Shown here: piece after piece, positions 1 through 11,399 of the stretch
How positions within the stretch are numbered: the stretch's first letter is position 1
How the letters are laid out: each line of letters begins with the position of its first letter
Assembly: GCA_918797485.1 (NCBI GenBank)
Contig: CAKKNE010000003.1
Coordinates: 3,286,001-3,350,000, forward strand
DNA: 64,000 nt
DNA from: Pelagomonas calceolata
Taxonomy: Eukaryota > Sar > Pelagophyceae > Pelagomonadales > Pelagomonadaceae
Direction: 5' to 3'
Made by a program: the position numbers and the translations under genes
The notes under the pieces: generated by a model
Databases searched by the model: none
Told to the model about the DNA's origin: nothing
Seen by the model: the letters and a program-made list of their open reading frames with translations, nothing else

Positions 1-2520
1 TAAAACCCGTTTTCTCTCAAAGGGGCGGGTGACATCGAGGCAAAAGGCCTGATTTACGCCAACCCCCCCAATCAGCCCGCAGCCGTTCTTAGAGGTCTTC
101 TTGGACCTCCGCAGTGCTGCGGCCGCGAGGAAAAAAATTCTCGGCGCGCCGCCGCGGCGCACCAGGGCGCCTCGGCCAGGCGCTGCTACGGTACCTCGTT
201 ATTGCTGGAACGGCGCGCGCGGTCGCGACCCGCGGCCCAAAATCACCTCAGCGGTAGCATTTAGCCCTAACTGGCGACCGAGGGACGTCGTCGCTTAGGT
301 TACAACGAGTTTCGGCGGCCGCGAAACCGTGCCGTGCGGACTCGAAGGCTGCGGCGTTATCGCTGTGAATAAGCACGCGCCGCGTGCCGTCATTGGCGCA
401 ATGGTCAATCAGAACGCTTGGAGCCGTCGCCGGCGGTGGGACGCCGCGGAAAAAACGCGTGGCACCTTTGCACGAGAATGGGCGCCGAAAGATGTTGGCG
501 CGCTTCAGTAAGTCGGCGGCCTGTTTGATATCACGCTTGCCGCGTGACTTCGAGTGTGAATGCGTCGGTCTCTGTCCGCGATCATGGCTCGTCTAGGCCC
601 TCCTACATCGCAGGCGCGCGCCCTCGATCCACATGCCTCAATCGGGCTGGCCCAATCGTGCCAGCAGCACTGGGGTTACTTTAGGTAGTGTGCTTGTATG
701 ATTCCTTACCCTACTCGGCAATGTTAGAGAAAGTAGGGACCCGTGATGGGCGAGCGCCAAGGCAAAAGCCCTCGTCCCCGGTCTGAGCCGCGGCATATAC
801 GCCATGGACGCTGGCGGACGAGGCCACCCTCCGCCACCTCTGAAACTCGGCGAAGGCCTTCTCGTATATCCTCTCGCACTACTGTCAAAGCCGCGTCGTT
901 GCATTCTAATGCAAACGTCCAATAGAGGCCCGGGGATGTCTCGAGGGCAGTTTCGAGATCGGGCGTGGCGACCCTCCAAAACTCCCAGAACTCCGTCCAG
1001 AGCATCTAGCAGGACACATCAACGCCCCGCATAAGTGAAAGCTCCTCACTCGATCGGTTGCGCTTGAATCTGGCCGATTTGGCCGAGGGGCGGCCGACGG
1101 TTCTCGGCCGCTGACGGACGAGGCCACCCTCCGCCACCTCTGAAACTCGGCGCAGCTCTTCTTGGGTACTCTCTCCCGCCGCTGTCGAAGGCGCGTCGTT
1201 GCATTCTTCTGCAAACGTCCGCTAGAGCGCCGCGCAGACCTCGCTTTGAAGAGCGCTGAAACGAGCGCCGCGCGCGCGGTTTTAATTAAAGCCGCTCAGC
1301 CCAGCGGTCGACATGCATGTAGGGCTTCGGCACAGGCCGTTCTGGCCAGCCTTGATGGTCTCTGCGCGGAGTTATCGCGTGTTTTACGGAGGCGCTGAAA
1401 CGCTAGCGCGTTTACACCGTTAGATAACTGCCTCGATGTCACCCACCCCTTTTTTCGGGAGGAAAAAGGGGTAGCACCCCGAACGACGTAGGAGAGAGGG
1501 GTGGTACCCCTTTGACGACGTAAAAGAGGGGTGGGGTCTTTACGCACCAGACCTCTAGTGCACACTTAACCTCGGTAGGGGGCGCTGCGGGTTGGCGGTA
1601 GCGTGACAGCCGCAAGAGAAGCTTATAGACTGAGTGAATCATGATCATCCTGATGACTCGGATCATGCCGCCGGCCAGTGATGATGATCATGATCATGAT
1701 GTTGGCGGCTCGGGAAGCGTCCGCGGTTGCCAGTGGCTTTCTGCTATCATGATGCCATCATCATCATGGCGTGACTTGGATGCATCTCAGCCATAGTATC
1801 CGAGTCCAAGTCGTCGAGTTAGGCCACTGGCACGGCTCGTAGCACGAGCCCAGCCCACTTACTTGTACGCAATCACGCGCACCGTGACGCTCAGGCTCTC
1901 GCGGTCCATACGACCTCGGCTTCTGACGGGTCAAGACCTGCGCGAATTACCGTCACGTCATTTCTGCCGGCCCGGGCCCGGGACCAGGAATCAGAGCTAA
2001 TTTGAACTTGAAGAGAAAAAGGCAAATCAAACCCTACGTCTAGATACTCTACGATTCGTTGCGGAGTGTCAAAACTGTGCTGGCTGGACGAGATACGTAA
2101 TTATTGACTGGCTCAGGCTGTCAAAGAACAGCCCGGGCCGCGGCGAATACAAATCATAGTAGTAGTAGGTGTCAAAGAACAGCGGCCAGTAGACTCGGAA
2201 CCGCGACCCCAATTAATTCTCTAAATTAACTCACTGACGGTAAGCCTGAATTACTAGGAGTGGGAGCCTGAGGCGACCCCCCCCGGGCCCGGGCCCTCAG
2301 GCTATTAACTTGAAGGGGACTCGGATATTGCCGCGGCCAGTGCAGTGGTACCCGGGGCCGGACCCTTGGGATATTGGTACTTGTATTACCCGGGGTCTTA
2401 ATTCAAATACGTGGTGTGCTTGGAGACGTCCCAGTTGAACATTACAATCTCGCTAGAAATGTACTTCTGCTATGCTACGAGCTTGTACTAGTGTGTTGGC
2501 CGGCGTAGCGACTGGAGACG
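1..2520. other. Gene-poor, repeat-rich left flank
   Basis: I see no supported gene here. Short ORFs on both strands show no recognisable domain and overlap one another. The stretch holds a spaced direct repeat (812-925 and 1115-1227), a low-complexity tandem region near 1430-1560 rich in GGGGTGG and ACGACGTA units, and ATCATG-rich inverted low-complexity sequence at 1636-1770. Base composition swings between GC-rich blocks and mixed sequence. Confidence 0.6.
812..1227. repeat. Spaced direct repeat, two copies of about 112 bp
   Basis: Positions 812-925 and 1115-1227 share a start of about 37 identical bases (GGACGAGGCCACC onward) and then diverge mildly, ending in a shared segment with GCGTCGTTGCATTC and TGCAAACGTCC. 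The repeat start-to-start spacing is about 303 bp. The end segment is partly self-complementary (TTGCAT...ATGCAA). No coding function is evident. It may be a local duplication or the two ends of a short element. Confidence 0.7.
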
Positions 2521-3864
2521 ATGCAGAGCGAGGAGGCAAGTTGTTCTAGCCGAATTACATATGAAGCCGGAGCGTACAGGTTGAGAGGGACGATAAAGAG
2601 CTCGACATCTCGAACAACGATGTTTGCACCAAGTAGACCTCAGCCCCTTATATGTATAGTTAACTCCGACGTACCAGGTACCGTGAGGCTGGAAAAATTG
2701 TCAACTTGGCGCTACACGGACTAATACTGCAAGTGAAACCAGGTGTTAAGGTTCTGGACCTGTGCAAGTTCGGAGATACTGTTATCACACAGAAATGCGG
2801 CACAATCTATCAGAAAAAAGTTAAAGGTAGAGCCATTGAGAAGGGGGTCGCATTTCCGACGTGCAATCAGCGTGCAGAAATGCCATATTATCATCAGGAA
2901 CAGTAGTTCACTTTTGTCTTGTGCCTTTTTGATAATAAATAAATCCCTACATAGTTGTGTCTCTGTGAATGAGTGTGTCTGCCATAATTCACCACTTGAG
3001 TCGGACGTTCCCGGTGACACCCTTTCATCAGGAGACCTGGTTAAGTTGGACCTTGGGTGTTACGTTGATGGATATATCGCGGTGGCAGCGCACACAATGG
3101 TCTGCGGCGAGCAGCCGTGCCCTGAGAAACCGTTATCTGGTCCTCGTGCAGATGTGTTACATGCTGCTCATATTGCCGGGGAGGTGGCAGTGAAGTTGCT
3201 GCGACCGGGAAACACAAATTCGCAAGTCACTAAGGCAATTGAGAAGGTTGCTCACGACTTTAACGTGAATGCTTGCTCTGGTGTGCTGTCACACCGCATG
3301 AAGCGGTTCGTTGTAGATGGAAACAAGGTCATTTTGCTGCGTGAAGACACCGATCAGAAAGTTGAGGATTCTTCTTTTGAACTTAATGAGGTATACTCGA
3401 TCGACATCGCCATGTCAACAGGTGATGGCAAGCCAAAAGAGATGGAGTCTCGGACCACCATTTTCAAACGGTCTGTTGATAAGAATTATATGCTTAAGAT
3501 GCGCTCCAGTCGAACTCTTTTCAATGAGATAAATGCGAAATTCCCTGCGCTGCCCTTTGGGTTGCGTTCTCTAGATGATGAGCGCCAGGCTCGCATGGGT
3601 ATAGTGGAGTGCCTCAAGCATGAATTGGTCCACCCTTATCCCGTTCTTTTTGAAAAGAAAGGTGATCATGTGGCCCACTTCAAATTCACCGTGCTGATCC
3701 TACCCAGTGGCCCTACTCGCATTTCGGGCCTGAAGCCATTTGAACTTGGTGCTGTCAAAACTGAAAAGCGACTTTCAGATGAGATTAGTGCCATCATGTC
3801 CCTTGCATCAAAGAAAAAGAAAAAGAAGAAGAGCAATGCAGCATTGAAGGCAACCTCCTGCTGA
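2521..3864 (+). CDS. PA2G4: PA2G4/EBP1-like, methionine-aminopeptidase-fold protein
   Basis: Proliferation-associated 2G4/EBP1 family: a catalytically inactive pita-bread (M24) protein that binds ribosomes and RNA in cytoplasm and nucleolus. The inferred exons are 2521-2535, 2580-2632, 2678-2860 and 2955-3864, giving 386 aa (human protein about 394). Visible matches include CTKYREAGKIVN, LCKFGDTVI, GVAFPT, DLVKLDLG, AHTMV, LSHRMKRFVVDGNK, RTTIFKR, ARMGIVECLKHEL and FKFTVLILPSGP, with a C-terminal lysine run (KKKKKKK), the usual nucleolar/RNA-binding tail. Intron 1 (2536-2579) needs a GC donor, GCAAGT. Introns 2 and 3 are 45 and 94 nt with GT-AG ends. The start ATG at 2521 gives MQSEE, acidic like the human N terminus. 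The first exon is only 15 nt, so it is the least certain part. Confidence 0.9.
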
Positions 3865-4204
3865 TGAGAATCGCCGTTTTGATGGTTTTAAGCCAGTTGC
3901 TTGGTCGCTACCGAAATAACGACGCCAATTAAGACTATCAGAAAGCCGCCGGCCTGGTCGTCCGAGCGGAGCGTCTCGCCTGGCTTACTTTGACGCTGCG
4001 ACCCAGAGCCGGCTTTAGGTGGTGTACGGTGAGGAACGAGGCGGCACGTGAGAAACCACCTCCATAGACACCCCTACTAGGATGCTAATGAGATAGTAGT
4101 AACTTGAAAGGGATTTTGTATACGCTTTTTCTCCACCCCCCTCACGGAGATACTGAGTACATATCTTCCTTTATTTATTTATTTATTTATTTATTTATGG
4201 GTAG

Positions 4205-5580
4205 CTATCAATATAGGAGGGGCTTAAGCACCAAAAATCAATATAGACAGGCGTTAGTAAAGGGTAAATTTTAATATGGGGAAGCCTTAATTAAGCCAAA
4301 ATATGTCAATATTTTGCAGACACCCCCTATTTCGAGCCCGCGTGCGCGCATAAGCCCAATTTGATAAGTAGCCATATGGCGATCTCATAGGATGTCGGTC
4401 GCCGACTACACCGTATTCGGGGAGATCGTGACCGGAAGTAAAATTCTGGTTGCTGAATATCCTTCAAAGCCTGGATTTAGCAGTTGATGAGCACTGGGCT
4501 GGGCTGGACGCTCGGACGCTCGGACGCTCCGAGTCGGACGCCGCGGCGCGGACGCGCGGACGCGTGCGCGTCCGCGCACTTGGGTGCTATATAAACCCCA
4601 AAGACGCCTCTTCATAATTTGAAATTATCTCAATTTTTTTGGGGGTCCTATGCAACTACGTGACCAGGTTGTTAGAGTGGCTATAAAATAATAGTACGAG
4701 CCCCAGGTCAGGGGCCGTGCAAATCAACGAGCCCGACCCGGACCCCAAGAGAGGTACAGGGACCGCTCCGTGCCATTGGCAGACATTGCGGGCTGGCTGG
4801 TATTATGGACTGCTGGCATACATGTGGTCCAGCGCAGCCAAAGCAGCAGTTCACAACAAGGCTGCCCTAAAGCTCCTGAGGGAACGATGTTGAGCATCAG
4901 GTGTGTAGATTCAGCCGTTTCGCAGGGCTCTAGCTAGCCCTATACCTGGCCCAGCGCAGCGCCTGCATAAGATTAATTAACGACAGCCCGCCACTATAGC
5001 CATTCAAGCACAAGCAGAGCAACCTCACGATTCCCTGGGACACGACCCATTACTAGACATTGACCAGAAGGTTTGCCAGCGAACCCAGCTGGGCCGGCGG
5101 TGCAACGCGTACTGGCAGCCCCGTTATGCAATTCGTGTGGATAGTAGCGCAGTCCATAGACCCAATGATTATAGGCACGGAGCCATGATAGTTGCACGCG
5201 TAATATATATCGCAACCAAGCATCAGTAAGCCCCCCAGCTAGCGCGGCGGACGCCGCGCCCTACTATTGATGACGTTTGCGAGCCCACAAACGCTGTGGA
5301 GCCTCTATAATGCCCAAGAAGCGAAAGCACGATGCCTTAGCATTGCCAGATCGCGCGCTCACCGCGACGGGACGCTTGAACCCAGGTATCGCAGTCTCCA
5401 ATATGGTCAGGTCTTAAACTGCATATGTCAATATGGAAAGCGCTTACGTAGCATATGTCAATATGCAGAACTTCTCAAATTGACATTTGCTAGATAAGGT
5501 TTCTTATATTGACATTAATTCTTTAAGTCATGTCTATATTGATTGGTTTTAAAGACTTGTTATATTGACTATTCCCTTAC
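4205..5580. mobile_element. Candidate non-autonomous DNA element with subterminal ATATTGAC repeats
   Basis: The left part (4205-4330) carries several TCAATATA or GTCAATAT motifs. The right part (5400-5580) carries at least six copies of the reverse form ATATTGAC, two of them inside CATATTGACATATG or similar. Opposed clusters of a short motif at two ends are typical of subterminal transposase-binding repeats. I could not find clear terminal inverted repeats or a target duplication, and nothing between them encodes a recognisable transposase, so boundaries are approximate and the call is tentative. Confidence 0.3.
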
Positions 5581-5829
5581 AGAATCCTCCCTTTCTTACC
5601 AACTATTTAAACACAGTACGGCGTTGTGGTGAGTTGTCGGAACCGGGAAAGCGTTGACTCGGCACGAGTTATAAAAGAAGGTTCAGCTAGGATGCACTGG
5701 CAAATGGCGGGTCCGGCCGTCGTGCCGTCCAAGCCGCCGTCCCGCGAGCATCGCCGGGCGTCCTGGCGTCCTGGCCGCCCCCGCCGTCGCGTTACCTACT
5801 CATCTCACCCGTGTGTTTGAATCGCTCGG

Positions 5830-6030
5830 AGGGGATCCGGGGTTAATAGCCCGCCGTCAATAACCCGACGGGTTTTCGACTAAACCCGTTTAGTGAGATT
5901 AGCGAAAGACCCCTCAGGACGAGCGGATGGGCGCAAGCAGCCCGTTGGGCTTTTGGATACGTACAGGTGCGCCAAGGCAAGTACCAAGTCATGTGGCCCG
6001 GCGCGGCCCAGGCGCCAGTTGCAGAAAATA
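5830..6030 (+). repeat. Dispersed repeat R2, copy 1
   Basis: About 190 bp (GGATCCGGGGTTA..., CCCGTTTAGTGAGATTAGCG, GTGCGCCAAGGCAAGTACC, ATGTGGCCCGGCGCGG) recurs as reverse complement at about 36900-37090 with high identity. No coding content is seen. The family is unidentified. Confidence 0.8.
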
Positions 6031-6366
6031 AGTAGGGTGCGGTGGTATACCGACCCTCTGCAACGGTGTGAGTGAGTTTGGCGTAAGTGACTCCCCGTGT
6101 AATACTAGCACTAAGAATGAATGTGGTGTAAACCTTCATTACGTCAAGGTGGGACTAAGTAGGAGAGTAAGAGGGGCCTAGTGCCAGTGTAGTACTAGCC
6201 TGAGGGGATATATTCTTCGCACTCCCCCTGAACCTTGATATGGTTTGGTTTTTCTTTTTCTTTCAGTTTATAGAGTAGAGCTTCTGTGTCTACTCTATAT
6301 TGTGAACCACAAGCAAACAGTGCTTGTGTAGTTCTCGGTCGGTGTGTCTAAAGTAATTCGCGGACA

Positions 6367-6666
6367 TGATGATATTTACCAAAATGCACATTTCAATGAA
6401 ACGAACGAAAAGGATAGGGGACAATTTTCACCCCATATTCTCCTAAGGGAAACAAGAGCTTACCCTCATGAAAAGGGGGAGTGCGATAAATAGGGCGAAA
6501 TACCCCCCCTATCCTATACCCTTCCTATACACTTACATCACCCTTCAACACGCAACGCGTAATAAACACAGTTAAAACCAAAACTACTTAGTGTATTTAA
6601 GGTAGCTCCGCGGCAGACTATCTCAGCCGCCGTACTCCCAAAGGTGCGTACTCCTTTGGTCTTGCA
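6367..6666 (+). mobile_element. Solo LTR of a Ty1/copia-type element (fossil)
   Basis: About 300 bp beginning TGATGATATTTACC and ending near GGTCTTGCA (a TG...CA end pair) matches, in reverse complement, the terminal repeat at about 21576-21870 that adjoins reverse-transcriptase-like sequence. No internal region is attached here. Similarity between the two copies is high by eye, which suggests fairly recent insertion. It lies about 250 bp past the 3' end of the TTL-like gene. Confidence 0.65.
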
Positions 6667-6915
6667 TATTCGCAGTTAAAAGAGAGAGTGAGAGCTAAGA
6701 GAATGGTGTTTTTTTTGCGGGGGCCGCCGTCGGCGAGCTGAGGAGGTCCCGCTGGGGGAGTTGGACGTGGACCCAACAGACTCGGAGGAGCCAGTGGCCA
6801 ACGTTGCGGGCGCGGGAAGTTCATGATTCCGCACATGCTTCGCCTAGGTGGGTGCGGGCCCGGGGCCACTCTGAACCTAGCTGAAGCACACTTTGAGGCA
6901 CTGCAGAACCTATTG

Positions 6916-7983
6916 TCACGGCGCCGCTGCTGAAACTTGGAGCTTGATCCAGGCTGGGCCGAGGTGGTTCGGGCGTGATTTACCCTCGAAAATTCTGGCG
7001 AGATCCAAGATGGCACAGTCAGCCAAACTCCTCACGAGTTCACTTGGAAACTGAGCAGCGAGGTCCGCATACCTCAGCGGTGGCTTGACGTTGGCCTCTA
7101 TGAGCCAAGCACGCGCCCTATGGTCAACAATGAAGTCAAAACCGACAAATGCAAGTGTGCCGTAAGGAAGGTCGTACCAGATGGCGTCGTGAACGAGCCC
7201 GACAACCGCTGCGATGTCTGGTTTCGTTCGTGTGTCAAACGTATTTCCCTCAAGAGCGTCTCGAACAGTCGCCTCTGATGCAATATTTGAGGTATAGAAC
7301 CGACCAAAAGCGTCTAGATCCCTTTGAACTTTCCTATTCATAAGCCCTGAAACTGCGGTCTTTGCACGGTGGCATTCAAACAGCCAACAGTCCGTCCTTC
7401 GAAGCAAAGCCCACACGCGAAGCTCAAATATCGATGGGCCAATCGGGAGTATTGCTGGATCCACGGCACGCTGGATTACAACTGCGTGACAAGCAACCAT
7501 GAGCACTTTGGCGAATATGCGTGCCGCTTCAACATTGCCCGCTGGAAATGTGCCAGTGCCCCCGCTGGTACGCGGGTGTTTCACGAAAAAGTGGGTTGTG
7601 GTAGGCAGCGTATAACTGATTATAGATTCCGCTCTCCATGCTGTTACGGCTCCATTGCTCCGAAGGATCCATGTCTCAGGCCATCTTCGTCTTATGTTGC
7701 TCCTCAACGCTAACTGCTCCAGCCGTTCAAACAGATGTGCCTTACATGTTAACGGGGGGCATATTGCCAGCCAGACCCACTGGTGTACTCGCGGGGCGGC
7801 AGGGGGGGGGCGTTCTGTTGCTAGAACCACAGTCGCCTCACAAAAATGATGTGTATGTTTCCAGCCACGCTTGCGCAACTGTAGCGCTATTGCGTGCCGG
7901 TGATTGTTGCAGAGGAATATTCGTGAGCTTCTTCGCTCATCCTTTCCTTCGCTATGAGTGCATTCGGTCGATAGACAGGGCAT
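6916..7983 (-). CDS. Tubulin-tyrosine-ligase (TTL) family-like protein
   Basis: This 355-aa ORF shows the ATP-grasp pattern of TTL/TTLL amino-acid ligases, which add tyrosine, glutamate or glycine to tubulin, often on axonemes. Visible segments are FFVKHPRTSGG (ATP-binding lysine and glycine-rich loop, about residue 140), VIQRAVDP, FELRVWALL (the family's D/E-x-R-x-Y/W strand) and near the end GFDFIVDHRARAWLIEANVKPP, the conserved metal-binding D...E-x-N. It lacks the extra domains of long TTLLs. ATG 7983 is the first in frame, with a GGTACC 28 bp upstream, and it is divergently arranged with kinesin-2. The N-terminal 100 residues match nothing I recognise. The subfamily and substrate cannot be assigned. 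Confidence 0.7.
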   Translation of the reverse strand: MPCLSTECTHSEGKDERRSSRIFLCNNHRHAIALQLRKRGWKHTHHFCEATVVLATERPPPAAPRVHQWVWLAICPPLTCKAHLFERLEQLALRSNIRRRWPETWILRSNGAVTAWRAESIISYTLPTTTHFFVKHPRTSGGTGTFPAGNVEAARIFAKVLMVACHAVVIQRAVDPAILPIGPSIFELRVWALLRRTDCWLFECHRAKTAVSGLMNRKVQRDLDAFGRFYTSNIASEATVRDALEGNTFDTRTKPDIAAVVGLVHDAIWYDLPYGTLAFVGFDFIVDHRARAWLIEANVKPPLRYADLAAQFPSELVRSLADCAILDLARIFEGKSRPNHLGPAWIKLQVSAAAP

Positions 7984-8232
7984 CTTCTTGTAGTACTAGC
8001 CTGCACAGCAGGTACCTATCCGCTGTAGAGAGAGAAACCTACTAGCCCATCCTACCCTAGATATGTATCTCCCACTCTCTAAATTTGAGTCTATACATTG
8101 AGTGTGTATCGACGCTACGGTGTAAACCAATTTGCTAAAAAACACTCTCGTAGTTAGGTTGGCCCAGCCTCTGGCTGGTGAGCTAGGACCCTGCTACCTT
8201 ACATAACGCTGCGACATACTCTTGCTACGCTG

Positions 8233-8316
8233 ATACCTACGGTACCGCAGTACGGTACCTACGGTACCTACGGTACCAGCAAGTACCGTAGGTACCGTGG
8301 TACCGGTACCTACGGT
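8233..8316. promoter_or_regulatory. GGTACC 9-mer array in divergent promoter (TTL-like / kinesin-2)
   Basis: Seven GGTACC hexamers occur in about 84 bp (8241, 8254, 8263, 8272, 8291, 8299, 8305), largely as tandem GGTACCTAC units followed by their reverse complement GTAGGTACC. The array lies 59-142 bp upstream of the kinesin ATG at 8375 and about 250-330 bp upstream of the TTL-like start at 7983. A regulatory role is inferred from recurrence at other divergent pairs. Confidence 0.5.
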
Positions 8317-8374
8317 GGAGGGCAGATTTTACAACTGGACTGTCATAAGAACTCGGCAAGGCCGTCAATTTAAT

Positions 8375-10504
8375 ATGCCAGATGAAAGTGTTAAGGTAGT
8401 TGTACGCGTACGACCGTTGTCGCGTAAGGAACAGCAAGATGGGCACCTTGCGACGACCGTGGCTGACGAAGATCAAGGCACAATAACCTGCAATAACCCT
8501 AAATCTGATATCGCAGATCCACCAAAAGTCTTTACTTTTGACGCCGTCTTTGCTTCCGGCTGCAACCAGAAATCTATTTATGATAAATGTGGAGCTACGG
8601 TAGTGGAAGCGGTACTTGATGGTTACAATGGAACAGTCTTTGCCTATGGTCAGACAGGTGCAGGTAAGACCTTTACCATGGAAGGTTTATCAGAACCCCC
8701 CGAGTTGCGTGGCATTATCCCAAATGCATTTCAACATATCTTCGACAAGGTGGCGCTCGCCGCGGAGCAACAGCACTTTCTAGTGCGCGCATCATACCTC
8801 GAGATTTACAACGAAGAGATACGCGACTTGTTGTATTTATCACGTGTCGGCTACTAATCTTTAAAATAGTTTATTTTATTCTAAAATGGTTGTGTGTAAT
8901 AGCGTCAAAAACACAGGTCCAAGGAACCAAAAAATAGATTGGATCTCAAAGAAAATGTGGACTCGGGTGTATACGTCAAAGATCTGACCTCTTTTGTGGT
9001 CAGGTCGTCTCATGAAATTGATCAAGTTATGCAGGCAGGTAAAAAAAATAGATCCGTTGGGGAGACGCTAATGAATGCTGGTTCGTCCCGGTCTCATGCC
9101 ATATTTACAATCATTGTGGAATGCGCAGAAGTAGATGAGAAGCGTGGTGAGCACATTCGCGTAGGAAAATTAAATCTCGTGGATTTGGCCGGGTCAGAAC
9201 GGCAGTCAAAGACAGGAGCAACTGGCCATCGACTCAAAGAAGCCACAAAAATTAATCTCTCACTGTCTGCACTTGGAAATGTGATATCTGCTCTTGTTGA
9301 TGGCAAGTCACAACATATCCCATACCGCGACTCTAAACTTACTCGATTACTTCAAGATTCTTTGGGCGGAAATACAAAAACAGTGATGTGCGCCAATTGT
9401 GGCCCAGCAGGCTATAATTTTGAGGAGACCATTTCGACTTTACGATATGCCAATCGAGCCAAAAACATCAAGAATAAGCCAAAGATTAACGAGGATCCCA
9501 AGGACGCTATGCTCCGTGAATTCCAGGACGAGATAAAGCGGCTCAAAAACCAGTTAGCTAACCAAGGCAACAGAAATCACAGGGCTACTATGAATGAGTT
9601 CATGCTGGAAGAAAAAGTCGTGGAGAAAATAGTTGAAGTGGAAAGAATTGTTGAGGTGCCGGGCGCAGCGACGGAGGAAGAGCTGGCTGAGCTTAAAGCA
9701 ACAGTGGATAAGGAAGCAGAACAAATGCGTCTCCGAGCTGAGGCTGAGATGAAAGAAGTCATCGACTCCCAGACGCGCACGACCAAAGAGCATGAGAAGC
9801 TACGTCAAAAACTCGATGCAGAAGCAGGTCGCGCTGCGCACTCTGAGAAGCAGCGCATTCTGTTGGAGAGGAAATTACGATCCATGCAAGAAAAACTGAT
9901 GCAGGGGGGTAGACTGTTGGATAAGGCAGCCAAACAGGAAGCGATGTTACGCCGCGCTCAGCTTGAACTTGAGGAACGTAAAGAACAAGAACAGGCCCTT
10001 GCACGCCAAGTCCGGGCGAAGGAAGAGGATGTATTTGCCCTGGAGGAAAAGTATGCGAGTAAGCAGGATGAAGCAGATGATAAGACCAGGAAACTAAAAA
10101 AACTTTGGCAGAGGCTTCAGTCGTGCCAAGCAGAAGCTCATGACGTGCAGGAGGAGTTCCAGCGTGAACGAGAGGACATGCTCGACACGATTCGTGAGCT
10201 TTCAAAACAACTTAAGCTAAAAGAGTTTCTAATGAAAAATTTTATACCCATTGGGGAGGAGCGGAAATTTGAAGTCCGTGCCACTTGGAATAACGAAGAG
10301 GAACTGTGGGACCTTGCGTGCCCCGCATTTTCTCATAGCCAACACCACTTTAAAGGGCACTGTTCTTGGTGTTCGGCCGGTGTGATAGACCTAAATCGAG
10401 ACTACACAGACGCAGACGAGCCCAGCAGCCATATACCAAATCCTTATCACAATTATGATAAAAGAGATGGAATTGCCAAAAAAGTAAGTTCATCTAAGGT
10501 TTAA
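8375..10504 (+). CDS. KIF3A: Kinesin-2 motor (KIF3/FLA10-like)
   Basis: Plus-end microtubule motor, most likely a heterotrimeric kinesin-2 motor of anterograde intraflagellar transport. Exons 8375-8832 and 8917-10504 give 681 aa. The N-terminal motor domain shows VKVVVRVRPLS, AYGQTGAGKTFTMEG (P-loop), NAGSSRSHAIF (switch I), LNLVDLAGSER (switch II), YRDSKLTRLLQDSLGGN and the family neck start YANRAKNIKNKPKINEDPKDA, which is diagnostic of kinesin-2. A long coiled coil follows (about residues 370-590), then a small tail. The start ATG 8375 gives MPDESVKV; an in-frame upstream extension would be translated from the GGTACC array and is rejected. The 84-nt intron starts GTATTT, has TACTAAT as a likely branch point, ends ACAG, and interrupts the conserved IRDLLSK segment. 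KIF3A versus KIF3B is not settled. Confidence 0.93.
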
Positions 10505-11399
10505 AACTGAAATGAATGATAAACGCACTACTTTGTATCTCCTGCAACATGAAATATATATACTACTTATGTCTTGGACGGTATGCTGCAGTCTATTACA
10601 CTCGTGGCTCATGTTGCAGTATTTGAGCTGTCTGAACCGCCGGCGAATAATTGCAAGCTGGAGCTGGTGGTCTAGTGGTTTTAAAAGAAAACATACGGCA
10701 ACGGAAATGAGCCGAGGTCGGCCGAGTGGCTAGGCGGTCCTGGCTAAGCAAAGCAATATTACTAGTACTACTCCTCCCCGGTACTACCGGCGTGACTCCT
10801 AAGGTGCAATTTACGTGGGAAAAACGCGCAAACTACGCGTAAAGCACCGCTACAGGAGATCCGAGTCCCACTGGCACGTAAAAAACGGCGTAAAAAAGGA
10901 GCCGAGCCAATCGCTAGTTTTATGCTGTTGCGAGGTGCGTACTCTAGGTGTGCGCTTGCGCCGTACTCTAGGTGGCCACCAAGGCCTCGTTTAGTCGCTC
11001 TGCTGCGTATGTGCGGGTTTTACAAATAATTAAAAAGCCCGCGTAAATTGCGCGTAAAACACGCGTAAATTTACGCTGGACCGTTTCTCACGTAAAAAAC
11101 GCCGCACGTAAATTGCACTTACTGTAACTCCTCCTCCTCCTCCTCTACTACTACTTAGCGGGGACGCGACTCGGACACGAAACGCCACTGTAATCGTGAC
11201 CTCAGGTTGACTGGCGCAATGTTCCAGCTTATTTTGGGAGGAGCCCTGTCCGCAGCTAAGCGCACGATTGACCACAAACTCACAAGGACATCCTAGACGT
11301 ATAATGTATTCTAGTTAAATAAATAATCGGACGTTGTTAGCTTAATAGAATCGTCGAGTCATGCACCACCGAGCCTACACCGAGCCACCAAGATTGAGT
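10505..11399. other. Intergenic stretch with a MITE
   Basis: The stretch between the kinesin stop and the separase stop (tail to tail) holds no gene. It contains tRNA-A-box-like fragments near 10665-10735 without a matching B box, an ACTAGTACTA palindrome, the TA-flanked MITE at 10802-11119 and a CTC triplet run at about 11129-11145. Confidence 0.6.
10802..11119 (+). mobile_element. Tc1/mariner-like MITE, copy 1
   Basis: 318 bp with terminal inverted repeats AGGTGCAATTTACG / CGTAAATTGCACTT, flanked by TA on both sides (10800-10801 and 11120-11121). Internally it carries CACGTAAAAAACG motifs in opposite orientation near both ends. It is homologous to the element at 43420-43865 over most of its length. 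The TA duplication and lack of coding capacity fit a non-autonomous Tc1/mariner-superfamily element. Confidence 0.8.

Larger units (their letters stand above)
3865..6366. other. Intergenic repeats; possible non-autonomous element
   Basis: No gene is recognised. The stretch contains a TTTA microsatellite (about 4170-4198), a GC-rich CGGACG tandem tract (about 4500-4585), AT-rich blocks carrying repeated TCAATATA/ATATTGAC motifs near 4205-4330 and 5400-5580 in opposite orientation, a dispersed repeat copy at about 5830-6030, and pyrimidine-rich AT sequence before the LTR at 6367. Confidence 0.5.

Noticed and set aside
4170-4198. TTTA array as a functional element
   Set aside because: Simple microsatellite, also present near 58945-58992; no reason to call more than a tandem repeat.
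8297-8374. In-frame upstream extension of the kinesin-2 gene
   Set aside because: It would translate the GGTACC array; the family begins close to MPDESVKV at 8375.
10665-10740. tRNA-like fragments (GGTGGTCTAGTGGT and GGTCGGCCGAGTGGC)
   Set aside because: They look like A boxes or tRNA 5' halves, but no B box, acceptor pairing or anticodon arm follows within tRNA distance.
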